Notes: generated by a model not told the origin, from the letters alone. Positions 8,633-19,710 are shown, numbered from the stretch's first letter. The stretch: 64,000 nt of DNA from Agromyces mangrovi (GCF_030296695.1 NZ_AP027737.1:2852001-2916000); one strand, 5' to 3'. Program-made: numbers and translations.

Positions 8633-8666
8633 TTGACGCGCGCGAACTACACGAGTGTAATTACAC
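8633..8666 (+). promoter_or_regulatory. whiB2 promoter with palindrome over the -10 box
   Basis: TTGACG (8633-8638), a 17-base spacer and TGTAAT (8656-8661) form the best sigma-70-type promoter in the window. The -10 lies inside GTGTAATTACAC (8655-8666), a perfect 12-base palindrome, suggesting a repressor or autoregulator site. The leader to the ATG at 8713 is about 45 bases. Confidence 0.7.
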
Positions 8667-8712
8667 GTGACGCGGCGACACGCCGAGTCGGTACGAATGG
8701 GTGGGAGACGAT

Positions 8713-9033
8713 ATGGCTGTTCCCGAATATCGTTCTGGCGTACCGGACGACTGGTTCATCGACCCCGTGAAGCTCGGGGTCCCGGGGGTTCGCGCACAGA
8801 CCGACGACGACAATCCGCTCTCCTGGCAGACGGATGCGCTCTGCGCGCAGACGGATCCGGAGGCGTTCTTCCCCGAGAAGGGCGGCTCCACGCGCGACGC
8901 GAAGAAGATCTGCACCACGTGCGAGGTGCGCTCGCAGTGCCTCGAGTACGCGCTGGCGAACGACGAGCGCTTCGGCATCTGGGGCGGCCTCTCCGAGCGC
9001 GAGCGCCGCAAGCTGCGCCGGCGGGCGGTCTGA
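8713..9033 (+). CDS. whiB2: WhiB2 (WhmD-like) iron-sulfur regulator
   Basis: A 106-residue Wbl protein with cluster ligands Cys44, Cys67, Cys70 and Cys76 in the C-x2-C-x5-C spacing, the beta-turn GIWGG and the basic tail RERRKLRRR that contacts DNA. Wbl proteins bind a [4Fe-4S] cluster and act with the primary sigma factor; WhmD/WhiB2 is needed for septation in mycobacteria. The ATG at 8713 has GGGAGA upstream; a reading from GTG 8701 adds four residues and is less likely. The neighbours (DUF3499, the metallopeptidase-family gene) are those of Rv3260c, which supports WhiB2 over other Wbl members. Confidence 0.92.
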   Translation: MAVPEYRSGVPDDWFIDPVKLGVPGVRAQTDDDNPLSWQTDALCAQTDPEAFFPEKGGSTRDAKKICTTCEVRSQCLEYALANDERFGIWGGLSERERRKLRRRAV

Positions 9034-9110
9034 CCGGTCGCTCGGCCCCCGATCGGGGCACGCCGCGCGGCTGAACGGCGTGCGGGAGGACCCGACCTAG
9101 GCTGAGCGCG

Positions 9111-12100
9111 ATGATCCCGAGTGTCGCCGCCGTCCTCGTCGTCCGCGGCGAGGCTCCGCTCCTCGAGCGAGCGCTCGAGGCCGTTCGCGGGCAGCACCGC
9201 GCCGTCGACTCGCTGACCGTCGTCGCCTGCCGGGTGCCGGATGCCGCGCTGTCGCGGATCGAGCGGGCCGAGCCCGACCACATCGTGACCAGTGCGCAGG
9301 AGCTCGACTACGGCGCCGCACTGCGGGCGGGAGTCGCAGCCCACCCCGAGGGGGCCTCGGACGAGCTCCTCTGGTTGCTCGACGCCGCCACGATCCCGAC
9401 GCCGGACGCGCTGCGGGTGCTCGCCGCCGAACTCGAGACGGCGCCGTCGGTCGTCGCGGCCGCGCCGAAGCTCGTGCGCGACGACGAACCCGACCGCATC
9501 GCGTCGATGGGCGAGTCGATGACCCGGCTCGGCGCGTCGGTGGACCTGGTGGGGGGCGAGCTCGACCAGGGCCAGCACGACCGGCTGAGCGACGTGCTCG
9601 GGACTTCGCCGCACGGCATGCTCGTGCGGCGTTCGGCGTGGGACGACCTCGACGGGCTCGATCCGGCGCTGCCGGCCGTCGACGACGGCCTCGACCTCGG
9701 CGTGCGCGCGCGCCTCGCCGGCCACCGCGTCGTCGTCGTGCCGGCGGCGGCCGTGCGCATCGCCGCCGACCGCGACGACCGCCGCGCCGGGGCGGCCGCC
9801 CGACGCCGGCACCGGGAGCGACGCTCTGCCCAGCTGCACCGGAGGTTCGCGTACGCCGCATGGCCGGCGCTGCCCGTGCACTGGCTGTCGCTGCTCCCGC
9901 TCGCCGTGCTGCGGTCGGCGTGGCACCTGCTGACCAAGGCGCCCGGGTCGATCCCCGGCGAGTGGGTGGCGTCGGCGCGGGCGCTGGTGCTGCTCGGGCC
10001 GGTGGTCGCCGCGCGCCGTCGGATCCGGCGGAATCGAGGGGCCAGGTGGAGCGCCATCGCTCCGCTCCGGCTCCCGCCCGACGAGCTGCGCCGCCGACGC
10101 GCGCAGGAGCGCGACGCGCGCCGAGTGCGCGCGCGCGGCCAGCGCGAGGAGGTGCACTTCATCGCGGGCGGCGGTGGCTGGACGGTGCTCGCCGCGACCG
10201 TGGCATCCGTGGCCCTGTTCCTCTTCCTGATCGGGTCGTCGGGCGTCTCCGGCGGCGGACTCCAGCCGCTCGCCGCGCAGGTCGGCGAGCTCTGGGGTTC
10301 CGCGGCCTACGGCTGGCGCGACATCGACACCGGCTTCGTCGGCGCGGCCGACCCGTTCGCCGGCGTGCTCGCCGTGCTCGGCACCGCGAACTGGTGGTCG
10401 CCGTCGTTCGCGCTCGTGCTGCTCTGGATCGGCGCCGTTCCGCTGTCGGCGCTCGGCGGCTGGTTCGCCGCCGCGCGCCTCACCGACCGCGCCGGCATCC
10501 GCGCGGTCACCGGGCTCGCGTGGGCCGTCGCGCCGCCGCTCTTGGTGGCCCTCGCCGACGGCCGGCCCGCCGCGGTGCTCGCCCACGTGCTGCTGCCCTG
10601 GCTGGTCTGGTCGATGATCGCGGCGGCACGCTCCTGGCCGGCGGCGGCGGTCGCCGCGCTGCTGTTCGCCGCGGTCGTGGCCTGCGCGCCGTCGCTCGCT
10701 CCCGCCCTCGTGCTGGGCTGGCTCGTCGCCGCGATCGTCAGCCGGCACCCGCTGCGCTACCTCGGCATCCCGGTGCCGGCGGCGGTGCTCGCCGCGCCCC
10801 TCGTCATCGACCAGGTCGTGCGCGGCACGCCGCTCGGCCTGCTCGCGGACCCCGGCCTGCCGACGGCGTCGGGCCCGACCGGCGGCACGGCGCTCGTGCT
10901 CGCCTTCCCGGCCGACGCGTACGCGGCGTGGGCGGAACCGCTCGCGGCGCTCACGGGCGGCACCATCGCACCGACGGTGCTCGTGGCGTCGATGCTCCTG
11001 CCGCTCGGGCTGCTGGCGGCCGCGGCCGTGTTCGTGCGCGGTGCCCGCGCCGGCATCGGCGCGCTCGGGATCGCCCTGGCGGGGTTCGCGACCGCGGCCG
11101 CGGCGGCGCAGGTCTCGGTCGCCACCGCGGGCGAGGACGCGGTGCGGGTGTGGACGGGAGCGGGCCTCAGCCTGTACTGGCTGGGGCTGCTCGGGGCCGC
11201 GCTCGTGACGCTCCGCGCGATCGGGCGCCATTCCGCGGTGCCGGGGGCCGTCGCGCTGCTCGGCGTCGTGCTGGCGATCCTGCCGGTCGGGGTCGCGATC
11301 GCGACCGGCTCGGCGGCGGTGCAGCCCGCCGGGCCGCGGACGGTGCCCGCGTTCGTCGAGGCCGCGGCGGCCGAGGACCCCCGCGTGGCCACGCTGCGGC
11401 TCGTGCCGCAGGCGGACGGCGGCCTGCGCGCGGTGCTCGAGCACGGCGCCGGCACGACCCTCGACGAGCAGTCGACGCTCGCGGCCACGGCGGATGCGCT
11501 CGATGACGACCAGCGCGAGCTCGCGGAGCTCGCGGGCAACCTCGCCAGCCGCACCGGCTTCGACACCACGGCCGGGCTCGAGCAGTTCGGCATCCGGTTC
11601 GTGCTGCTCGGCACCGCGTCCGACGACGAACGACGGGCGACGGCGACCGAGGCGCGCGCCGCCACCGCCATGGACCAGAATGCGGCCCTGGTGCCCGTCG
11701 GGGACACCGAGTTCGGACGCTTGTACCGCACCGCGGACGAGGGCGACACGACGGCCGCGACCGCGATCCCCGTCGGTGCGGGGGCGCGTGGGGCGCGTGG
11801 GTCGTCGGCATCCAGCTCGCGGTCGTGATCGGCACGCTGCTGCTGGCGATGCCGATCGGGGCCGGGCGGGAGCGGGGCGCCGCAGGCCGACCCCGCCGCC
11901 GCTCGTCGACACGGTCGTGCGCGCCGATGCCGCCGCCGAGCAGGATGCTGCCGAGCAGGACGCGGCCGAGCAGGACGCTGCCGAGCAGGACGCAGCCGAG
12001 CAGGACGCGGCCGAGCAGGATGCTGCGGAGCAGGACGCCGCCTCGTCGCCGGAGCCCGAGCCGGGCCCCCGGACGCGGCCGCCGCCGCCGACGATCCGGG

Positions 12101-12169
12101 TGCCGACACGGATGCCGCCGAGGCCGACGCCCGGCCGGACGAGCGGACGGACCGAGGGGAGACGCATGA
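9111..12169 (+). CDS. Family 2 glycosyltransferase with large membrane domain, frame broken near 3' end
   Basis: Residues 1 to about 250 form a GT2 (GT-A fold) catalytic domain (AAVLVVRGEAPLLERALEAV; LDAATIPTPDALRVLA). It is followed by about a dozen helices and an extracytoplasmic segment, as in the GT2 neighbours of whiB2 and DUF5719 in actinobacteria. The start is leaderless: TAGGCT (9098-9103), 7 bases, ATG. As read, the frame stops at 11828. Adding one G at 11780-11784 restores a helix (GAWVVGIQLAVVIGTLLLAM); a second near 11874-11877 opens the AEQDA repeat. Two further slips (about 12063-12069 and 12154-12158) would bring the stop to 12167-12169, overlapping the next ATG as ATGA and giving about 1020 residues. 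The last two are tentative. Confidence 0.8.
11935..12039 (+). repeat. Seven 15-base tandem repeats encoding AEQDA
   Basis: The unit GCC-GAG-CAG-GAY-GCN is repeated seven times without interruption; differences are almost all at third positions. It lies in the cytoplasmic C-terminal tail of the glycosyltransferase. The degeneracy shows the peptide, not just the DNA, is kept, while the structure could still vary in copy number between strains. Confidence 0.85.
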
Positions 12170-13596
12170 TCGCCGCACGCACGGTCGCGCTGGTGGGCGC
12201 TCGCATCGGTGCGGGCGTGCTCGCCCTGGGGGTCTGCGCGACCGTCGCCGTCGTCGCCGCGGTCGAGCCGCTGCCCGAGGTGTCGGTCGAGCCGCCGTCG
12301 GTGCGCGTGCTGCCGGCGGACTCGCAGGAGGTGCGCGCGTGCGCCGGCCCGTTGCTCGCGCTCGCCGAGGACTCCGCGGAGGCCACCGGGGCGACGGCGC
12401 TCGGCGTGCCGGCACTCGTCGACGGGGCGTTCCCCGACGGGGCCGCGATCGAGGAGCAGGCCGCGCTGGCCATCGACGTCCCGGGCGCCGACGCGCTCGG
12501 CGGCGTGGCGTGGTTCGCGACCGCTCCGGGCGAGGTCGAGCCCGGCCTGCTCGCCGCCGCGTCGTCGCAGGGCGTCGCGAGCGAGCGCGTGGCGGGCTTC
12601 GCCGCGGCCGCGTGCACCGAGCCGGTCGCGGAGGCGTGGCTCGTCGGCGGCGCGGTCTCGGTCGGCCGCACGACCGTGCTGTCGCTCGTGAACCCCGGCG
12701 AGGTGGCCGCGACCGTGCGCGTCGAGGTGTTCTCCGAGCTCGGTCGCCTCGAGTCGGCCGGCGGCTCGCTCGTCGTGGCCCCGGGCACGCAACGCGTCGT
12801 GGCGCTGTCGGGCATCGCCCCCGACGCGCGCTCGCCCGTCGTGCACGTCACGTCGACGGGCGGACGGGTGGCGGCAACGATGCAGCAGAGCATCGTGCGC
12901 GGGCTCGACCCCGACGGCGTGGCGATCGTCTCCGCCGGCGACGCGCCCGCGACCGACCTGGTGATCCCGGGCGTGCCGCGCGGCATCTCGGGCGACGGCG
13001 ACGCCGACCACGTGGGCGACGACGACGCCGTGTCGGTCGTGCGCCTGCTCGCCCCGGGCGACGAGGACGCCGATGCGACGGTCTCCTTCCACGACGCCGC
13101 AGGCGCGACACTCGGTTCGCTCGAGGTCGCGCTGCGTGCGGGGCTGGTGGCCGACGTGCCCGTGCCGACGCTCTCGGCGACGGTGGTCGACGTGCGTGTA
13201 CGCGCCGACGGTCCGGTCGTCGCGGCCGCTCGGGCGACGACCGGCGACCCCGACGACGACGCCGGCAGCGACTTCACCTGGTACGCCGGCGCGCCGGAGC
13301 TGGTGGACGCGGTCGCGGTGGCGATCGCACCGGGGCCGTCGCCGCGTCTCGTGCTCGCGAGCGACGGGGAGGCCCGCGCGGTGCGCGTCACCGACGCATC
13401 GGGCGGGGAGCGCGTCGTGGAGGTGCCCGCGGGCGGCTCGGCGAGCGTGACCGTGTCGGGCGGCGACGTGCTCCGTCTCGACGACGCGACCGGCGTGCAC
13501 GCCGCCGTCACGTACGCGGATGCCACGGAGTCGGCCGCGTACCCGGTGCTGCCGCCGGGCGCGTTGGACGCGCCGATCCGCGTCTACCCGCGCTGA
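12166..13596 (+). CDS. DUF5719 family protein, exported or membrane-anchored
   Basis: A 476-residue protein with an N-terminal helix (GVLALGVCATVAVVAAV) after a short basic start, then a long beta-rich, Ala/Val/Asp-rich region with no cysteine-based active site visible. The segment SLVNPGEVAATVRVEVFSE resembles the repeat-like beta domain of DUF5719 proteins, which sit beside GT2 and whiB2 genes. The ATG at 12166 (ribosome site GAGGGGAG) probably overlaps the stop of the glycosyltransferase, so the two are translationally coupled. I infer a partner role in moving or decorating a surface glycan; no activity can be assigned. Confidence 0.75.
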   Translation: MIAARTVALVGARIGAGVLALGVCATVAVVAAVEPLPEVSVEPPSVRVLPADSQEVRACAGPLLALAEDSAEATGATALGVPALVDGAFPDGAAIEEQAALAIDVPGADALGGVAWFATAPGEVEPGLLAAASSQGVASERVAGFAAAACTEPVAEAWLVGGAVSVGRTTVLSLVNPGEVAATVRVEVFSELGRLESAGGSLVVAPGTQRVVALSGIAPDARSPVVHVTSTGGRVAATMQQSIVRGLDPDGVAIVSAGDAPATDLVIPGVPRGISGDGDADHVGDDDAVSVVRLLAPGDEDADATVSFHDAAGATLGSLEVALRAGLVADVPVPTLSATVVDVRVRADGPVVAAARATTGDPDDDAGSDFTWYAGAPELVDAVAVAIAPGPSPRLVLASDGEARAVRVTDASGGERVVEVPAGGSASVTVSGGDVLRLDDATGVHAAVTYADATESAAYPVLPPGALDAPIRVYPR

Positions 13597-13660
13597 CGCC
13601 GGGCGCCCGGGCGGCGCGGGCCCGGAGGCATCCGCTCGCCGCCCTGCCCCGCCCGGCGGC

Positions 13661-14107
13661 TCAGAACCCGCGGTACCGGTTCGGCGCGAGGTCCCACGGG
13701 TCGGTGTCGAGCAGGTCGGCGACGGCACGGAACACGCAGCTCTCGATGAGCATGCGCTCGTGCAGCTCGTCGACGTCCTCCGCGTGGGCGAAGCGCACGA
13801 TCGGCAGGCGGTACAGCACGATGCGCCGGGCGTCGTGGTGCACCTTCCAGCGGTCGACGTGGTCGTCGTGGATGGCCTCGGCCGGGGCCTGCGCCACCTC
13901 GAACCGCACGCCCGCGAGCTCATCGGGCCAGAGCCCGCGCAGGTACGCCGCGGTCGTCGAGACGATGAGCTCGAAGTCGCCCTCGCGCGTGCGCAGCATG
14001 GGCAGGTGCGGGCCGGCGACCGACGAGCGCAGCCCGCGGCCGTGGCGGTTGCGCGCCGACCGTCGCGGCGAGCGAACCGTGGCGGCGCGGCGGCGGGGTC
14101 GTGGCAT
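13661..14107 (-). CDS. Metallopeptidase-family protein (Rv3259-like)
   Basis: A 148-residue protein with a basic N-terminus and a compact alpha/beta body. The segment RRIVLYRLPIVRFA and the late helix DELHERMLIESCVFRAVADLLD match the minimal zincin-like family (PF06262) whose actinobacterial members lie next to whiB2. The usual HExxH is not intact: the equivalent place reads HERML, so a second zinc-binding His is missing and peptidase activity is doubtful. The start is probably leaderless (TAGGAT, 6 bases, ATG at 14107). It converges on the DUF5719 gene and is divergent from DUF3499. Confidence 0.7.
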   Translation of the reverse strand: MPRPRRRAATVRSPRRSARNRHGRGLRSSVAGPHLPMLRTREGDFELIVSTTAAYLRGLWPDELAGVRFEVAQAPAEAIHDDHVDRWKVHHDARRIVLYRLPIVRFAHAEDVDELHERMLIESCVFRAVADLLDTDPWDLAPNRYRGF

Positions 14108-14154
14108 GTCGCAATCCTACTGTCGGCCCCTCGGTCGCTACGCTGGGAGGCGCC

Positions 14155-14388
14155 ATGGACCGCACCTGCTCGCGCATCGCCTGCACCGCCTCGGCGGTCG
14201 CGACGCTCACCTACGTCTACGCCGACCAGATGGCGGTGCTCGGTCCGCTCGCGGTCGCCGCCGAGCCGCACAGCTACGACCTGTGCGCCCGGCACGCGGA
14301 GCGCACGTCGGCGCCGCAGGGCTGGCAGGTCGTGCGGCACTCGGTGCTCGGCGACGACCTCGTCGGCGGCCTCGGCGTCACCGGCTGA
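14155..14388 (+). CDS. DUF3499 family protein
   Basis: A 77-residue protein with two cysteine motifs, CSRIAC near the N-terminus and DLCARH in the middle, forming a likely zinc-binding fold. It matches DUF3499 (Rv3258c), found beside whiB2 throughout actinobacteria. The ATG at 14155 has GGGAGG upstream, with TACGCT as a possible -10. The C-terminal part (GWQVVRH) is conserved in the family. Function is unknown. The phosphohexomutase gene that often follows it elsewhere is absent here; ahcY comes next, 46 bases away. Confidence 0.85.
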   Translation: MDRTCSRIACTASAVATLTYVYADQMAVLGPLAVAAEPHSYDLCARHAERTSAPQGWQVVRHSVLGDDLVGGLGVTG

Positions 14389-14433
14389 CGCACGCCCGCG
14401 CGGCGCGACCCGCTCGGCTGCGAGAATGAGGGC

Positions 14434-15915
<1,482 letters not shown>

Positions 15916-15931
15916 GACCGGCGCCCGCGGG

Positions 15932-16768
15932 TCAGCGGATCGGGAACCCAGCGGGTCGTGCGCCGAGCACGGGCTCGAGCGCCCGCATCCGCTCGGCCTC
16001 GAGCGAGAGCGCTGTGGCGTCGCGGTGGCGGCGCACGGCCACGATGCCCGCGAGCAGCGCCTCGGGGGCGACGGCGGGCACCGGTGACACGTACGGGGTC
16101 GCGTCGCGCGCGAGCGACTCGGCGAGCCGGGAACGGCTGGCGGGCGCGAGGTGCGGGGCCTGGGCGAGGAACTGCGCGATGCGCCGGGCGAGCGGGGCGG
16201 GCAGGCGCACGACGTCGGCCGTGTGCGCCCACTCGGCGAGCTCGATCGGCACGCCGGTCTCGACCCGCGGCACGTGCGGCACCCGCTCGGCCTGCGCGTG
16301 GGTGCCGGCGAGGATGTCGCCGAGGCGCTTGCCGTGCGGGTTGAGGAAGCCGACCGCGAGCGCGACGCCGCCGAACGTGAGGTAGATCTCGAGCACGCCC
16401 ACGAGCGCGCGCACGAACGCGTGCCGCGCCTGGACGGCGCCGCCGTCGTCGCGCACCACGCGCGCGCCGATGGCGAGCTTGCCGAGCGAGCGCCCGGAGC
16501 TCGCGGTCTCGACGACCGTCGGCACGATGACGAGGAACGTCACGAGGATCGCGACCGCGACCGCCTGTCCGAGCGCGGAGTCGAGCTGGAGCGGAGCGAC
16601 GTTCACGGCGGCGAGGAACACCAGCGCGATCGCCAGCAGCGTGACGAGCACGTCGATCGCGGCACCCGCCGCGCGCAGGAACACGCTCGCGGTGCGGACG
16701 TCGAGCGCGACCGCCTCGCCGACGACGAACGCTCCGCCCGGGGCATCCGATTCGGGCTGCGCGGCCAT
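15932..16768 (-). CDS. RDD family membrane protein
   Basis: A 278-residue protein with RDD-domain helices in the first about 150 residues: the R-A-A-G-AAIDVLV helix start, then SSGRSLGKLAIGARVV and NPHGKRLGDILAGT, the two most conserved RDD blocks. The C-terminal half is soluble and Arg/Ala-rich. It is divergent from spoIIM, 17 bases apart, a pair also seen as Rv3695/Rv3694c. RDD proteins are membrane proteins of uncertain role, some linked to ion transport. Confidence 0.88.
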   Translation of the reverse strand: MAAQPESDAPGGAFVVGEAVALDVRTASVFLRAAGAAIDVLVTLLAIALVFLAAVNVAPLQLDSALGQAVAVAILVTFLVIVPTVVETASSGRSLGKLAIGARVVRDDGGAVQARHAFVRALVGVLEIYLTFGGVALAVGFLNPHGKRLGDILAGTHAQAERVPHVPRVETGVPIELAEWAHTADVVRLPAPLARRIAQFLAQAPHLAPASRSRLAESLARDATPYVSPVPAVAPEALLAGIVAVRRHRDATALSLEAERMRALEPVLGARPAGFPIR

Positions 16769-16785
16769 GGGTAGTATTCAAGCAG

Positions 16786-17780
16786 ATGGACCTCGACGCC
16801 CTCGCCGCCGCCCGCCGCCCCGAGTGGGATCGGCTCGACGAGCTCGCGCGCACGAGGCGCCTCGACGGCGCGGAGGCGGACGAGCTGATCGCCCGCTACC
16901 AGGCCGGTGCGGCCGACCTGTCGACGCTGCAGACGACGGCCGGCTCGACCGCGGTCGGCGACCGGCTCTCGGTGTCGCTGTCTCGCGCCCGCATCCGCTT
17001 CACGGGCGCCGGCACGAATCTCCTCGCGCGCATCCCGCAGTTCGCGGTCGTGCAACTGCCCGCGGCACTGTACCGGGTGCGCTGGCTGACCCTCGCGGTG
17101 GCGGTCGCGACGCTCGCGGTGGCGGGCCTCGTCGCGGGCTGGGCGCTGGCCGACCCGCGCGTGCTCGCCTCGCTCGGCAGCGACGAGCAGTTCGAGCAGC
17201 TGGCCCGCGAGGACTTCGTCGACTACTACTCCGAGAACCCGGCGGCGTCGTTCACGGGCCTCGTCTGGACCAACAACGCCTGGATCGCCGCGAAGTGCAT
17301 CGCCTTCGGCATCACGGGCGTGTTCGTGCCGTACGTGATCCTGCAGAATGCGCAGAACCTCGGCGTGACGGGCGCGGTCATGTTCGCGTACGGCGAGGGC
17401 GACACGTTCTTCGCGTACATCGCGCCGCACGGGCTGCTCGAGCTCACCGCGGTGTTCGTGGCCGCGGCGGCGGGGCTGCGCATCTTCTGGTCGTGGGTGG
17501 CGCCCGGGCCCCGCACGCGCGGTCAGGCGCTCGCCGAGGACGGCCGTGCGCTGTTCTCCATCGCGCTGGGCCTCGTGGTCGTGCTGCTGGTGTCGGGCGT
17601 CATCGAGGGGTACGTGACGCCGGCGCCATGGCCGTGGCCCGTGAAGGTCGGCATCGGCGTGGTCGCACTCGGCGCGTTCCTGGCGTACATGCTGGTGCTC
17701 GGCGGCCGCGCGGTGCGGGCGGGGAGACCGGCGACCTCGACGAGTCCGAGGCGGGCGCGCGCACGATCGTCGCCGGCTGA
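16786..17780 (+). CDS. Stage II sporulation protein M-like membrane protein, frame broken near 3' end
   Basis: A 331-residue (corrected) protein with an N-terminal amphipathic domain (LARTRRLDGAEADELIARYQ) and about six helices, including the SpoIIM-type NNAWIAAKCIAFGITG. As read, the frame continues to 18387 straight through the opposite-strand ArsR-like gene. Adding one G to the run at 17721-17724 gives AGETGDLDESEAGARTIVAG and a stop at 17780, a normal acidic C-terminus. The start is probably leaderless (TAGTAT, 8 bases, ATG). In this cluster SpoIIM, RDD, DUF58 and MoxR are thought to act together at the envelope; the role in non-sporulating actinobacteria is unknown. Confidence 0.85.
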
Positions 17781-17825
17781 CCCGGGCGCCAGGGGCACGG
17801 CCGAGCGGATGCCTCGGGCCGGCCG

Positions 17826-18401
17826 TCAGCCCTGGTTCGCGCGGTCCGGGTGCACCGCGACGAAGACCGACACCGCCTCGCCGTCGTCCGCGCTCGGGCG
17901 CGCCGCGAATTCCTGCAGCAGGTCGTTCATGCGCCGCTGGAACTCCTCGACCTCCGTCGGTGCCAGTCGCAGCCCCAGGCGTGCCAGGTCGAGGTCGCCG
18001 TCGTCGAGCCCGGCGATCTCCTCGAGGAACGCCTCGACGAGCACGCGTGCGCCGCCGGGCAGCGGTTGCCGCCAGCTGAGCCGGGTCGCCAGGTACGGCA
18101 CCTCGCGAGCGGGGCGGCCGTCGTCCGCGGCATCCGCCCGCCGCAGGAACCCGGTCGCTACGAGCGTGCGCACGTGGTGCAGGCAGGTGCCGGGGTTCAG
18201 GCCCAGGCGCTCGGCGATCTCGCGGTTGGTGTGCGGCTCGTGCAGGCAGATGCGCAGGATGCGCAGGCGCAGGGGAGAGGCGAGGGCCTTGGCGCGGGCG
18301 TGCGCCAGCGCTTCGTCGTCGGTCGCGGGCGGCCCGCCGGCGGCGACCGAGTCGGGCTCCGCACCCTCGGGGGCATCCGCAGATTGACTTTTCTCAATCA
18401 C
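17826..18401 (-). CDS. ArsR-type winged-helix regulator
   Basis: A 191-residue regulator. A winged helix at about residues 30-105 (ALASPLRLRILRICLHEPHTNREIAERLG ... HHVRTLVATGFLRR, shown in part) resembles ArsR/HTH_20 proteins. The C-terminal part (VEAFLEEIAGLDDGDLDLARLG) resembles the effector region of regulators next to MFS exporters. No metal-binding cysteine pair is seen in the recognition helix. GTG 18401 is chosen because the sequence upstream runs into the divergent MFS gene. It is separated from that gene by 19 bases, so it very likely controls it. Confidence 0.8.
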   Translation of the reverse strand: MIEKSQSADAPEGAEPDSVAAGGPPATDDEALAHARAKALASPLRLRILRICLHEPHTNREIAERLGLNPGTCLHHVRTLVATGFLRRADAADDGRPAREVPYLATRLSWRQPLPGGARVLVEAFLEEIAGLDDGDLDLARLGLRLAPTEVEEFQRRMNDLLQEFAARPSADDGEAVSVFVAVHPDRANQG

Positions 18402-18420
18402 AGACCTCAGGATAGTCGAC
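18384..18420. promoter_or_regulatory. Divergent promoter/operator, ArsR-like gene and MFS gene
   Basis: TTGACT (18384-18389) is a good -35 box on the plus strand; CAGGAT (18408-18413) lies 18 bases later, 7 bases before the GTG at 18421, so the MFS transcript may be leaderless. The -35 is part of the imperfect inverted repeat TTGACTTTTCTCAA, a possible site for the regulator, whose own start codon lies within this stretch. Confidence 0.5.
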
Positions 18421-19710
18421 GTGACCAGCGACACCACCACCGACACGACTGCGGATGCCCCGAAGGCCGGCCCCTCCCTCTGGCGCGACCGCGCGTTCCT
18501 CCAGCTCTGGGCCGCGCAGACCGTCAGCCAGTTCGGTGCGCAGCTCGCGACCGTGGCGGTGCCCGTGCTCGCGATCGTGGTGCTCGGCGCGAGCGAGTTC
18601 GAGGTGGGCCTGCTCAACGCCGCCACGACCGCCGCGTTCCTGGTGGTCGGCCTGCCCGCGGGCGCCTGGATCGACCGCATGCGCAAGCGCCGGGTCATGA
18701 TCGTGGCCGACCTCGTGCGCGCCGCCGCGCTCGCCACGATCCCGCTGCTCTGGATGCTCGACCGGCTCGAGATGTGGCACGCCTACCTCGTCGCGCTGGT
18801 CATCGGCACCGCGACCGTGTTCTTCGACGTGTCGTACCAGTCGGTGATCCCGGTGCTGGTGCGCCGCGCGCGCATCGGCGAGGCGAACGCGAAGCTCGAG
18901 GCCACCGCGCAGGTCGCCCGCATCGGCGGGCCGGCCATCGGCGGCGGGCTGCTCGCCATCGTCTCCGCGCCGTTCGTGATCGCCGCCACGGCCGTCACCT
19001 ACCTCGTGTCGTTCCTCTTCCTGCTCGGCATCCGCGAGCACGAGACGCCCCGGCTCCGCACGCCCGGCGTCGGGCTCGTCGGCGAGATCCGCGAGGGGCT
19101 CTCGTTCGTCTGGCACCACCGGCTCATCCGCCGCATCACGCTCAACACGGCGCTCGCGAACCTGTTCGGCACCATCTCGATGACGCTCATGAGCCTGCTC
19201 GTGCTGCGCGAGCTCGGCCTCACGCCCGCGGTGCTCGGGCTCGTGCTCTCCATCGGCTCGGTCGGCGGGCTGCTCGGCGCGGTCGCCACGCCGTGGATCA
19301 CCCGCCTGGTCGGCGAGGGCACCGTCATCCCGCTCTCGACCGTGCTGTTCGGCCTCTCGGCCTGCCTCGTGCCGCTCTCGGCTGCCGTGCCGGCCCTCGC
19401 GGTGCCGCTGTTGATCGTCGCCGAGTTCGGCTTCTCGTTCTCGGTGCTCGTCTACAACATCGCCCAGGTGAGCTTCCGCCAGCGGGTCACGCCGCACCAC
19501 CTGCTCGGGCGCATGAACGCGTCGATCCGGTTCGTGGTGTGGGGCGTCATGCCGCTGTCGGCCCTGCTCGCGGGCGCGCTCGCCGAGGTCATCGGCGTCG
19601 TGCCCACGATGTGGGTCGGCGCCGTCTGCCAGCTGCTCGCGGGGGCCGTCGTGGTGTTCTCGCCGTTCCTCGGCATGCGCACCCTGCCCGACGCCGACGA
19701 GGAGTCGTAG
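18421..19710 (+). CDS. MFS efflux transporter
   Basis: A 429-residue twelve-helix major facilitator protein of the DHA3/enterobactin-exporter-like branch. Loop 2-3 signature GAWIDRMRKRRVMI follows helix 2, and a typical QSVIPVLVRRARIGEANAKLEAT segment follows helix 4. It probably exports a small hydrophobic compound or drug. Its regulator is divergent. It is the first gene of a block that interrupts an otherwise conserved cluster, so recent gain is possible, though GC content looks like that of its neighbours. Confidence 0.88.
   Translation: MTSDTTTDTTADAPKAGPSLWRDRAFLQLWAAQTVSQFGAQLATVAVPVLAIVVLGASEFEVGLLNAATTAAFLVVGLPAGAWIDRMRKRRVMIVADLVRAAALATIPLLWMLDRLEMWHAYLVALVIGTATVFFDVSYQSVIPVLVRRARIGEANAKLEATAQVARIGGPAIGGGLLAIVSAPFVIAATAVTYLVSFLFLLGIREHETPRLRTPGVGLVGEIREGLSFVWHHRLIRRITLNTALANLFGTISMTLMSLLVLRELGLTPAVLGLVLSIGSVGGLLGAVATPWITRLVGEGTVIPLSTVLFGLSACLVPLSAAVPALAVPLLIVAEFGFSFSVLVYNIAQVSFRQRVTPHHLLGRMNASIRFVVWGVMPLSALLAGALAEVIGVVPTMWVGAVCQLLAGAVVVFSPFLGMRTLPDADEES

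Noticed and set aside
14389-14433. SAH riboswitch before ahcY
   Set aside because: The gap is 45 bases, too short for the known structure, and no conserved core was seen.
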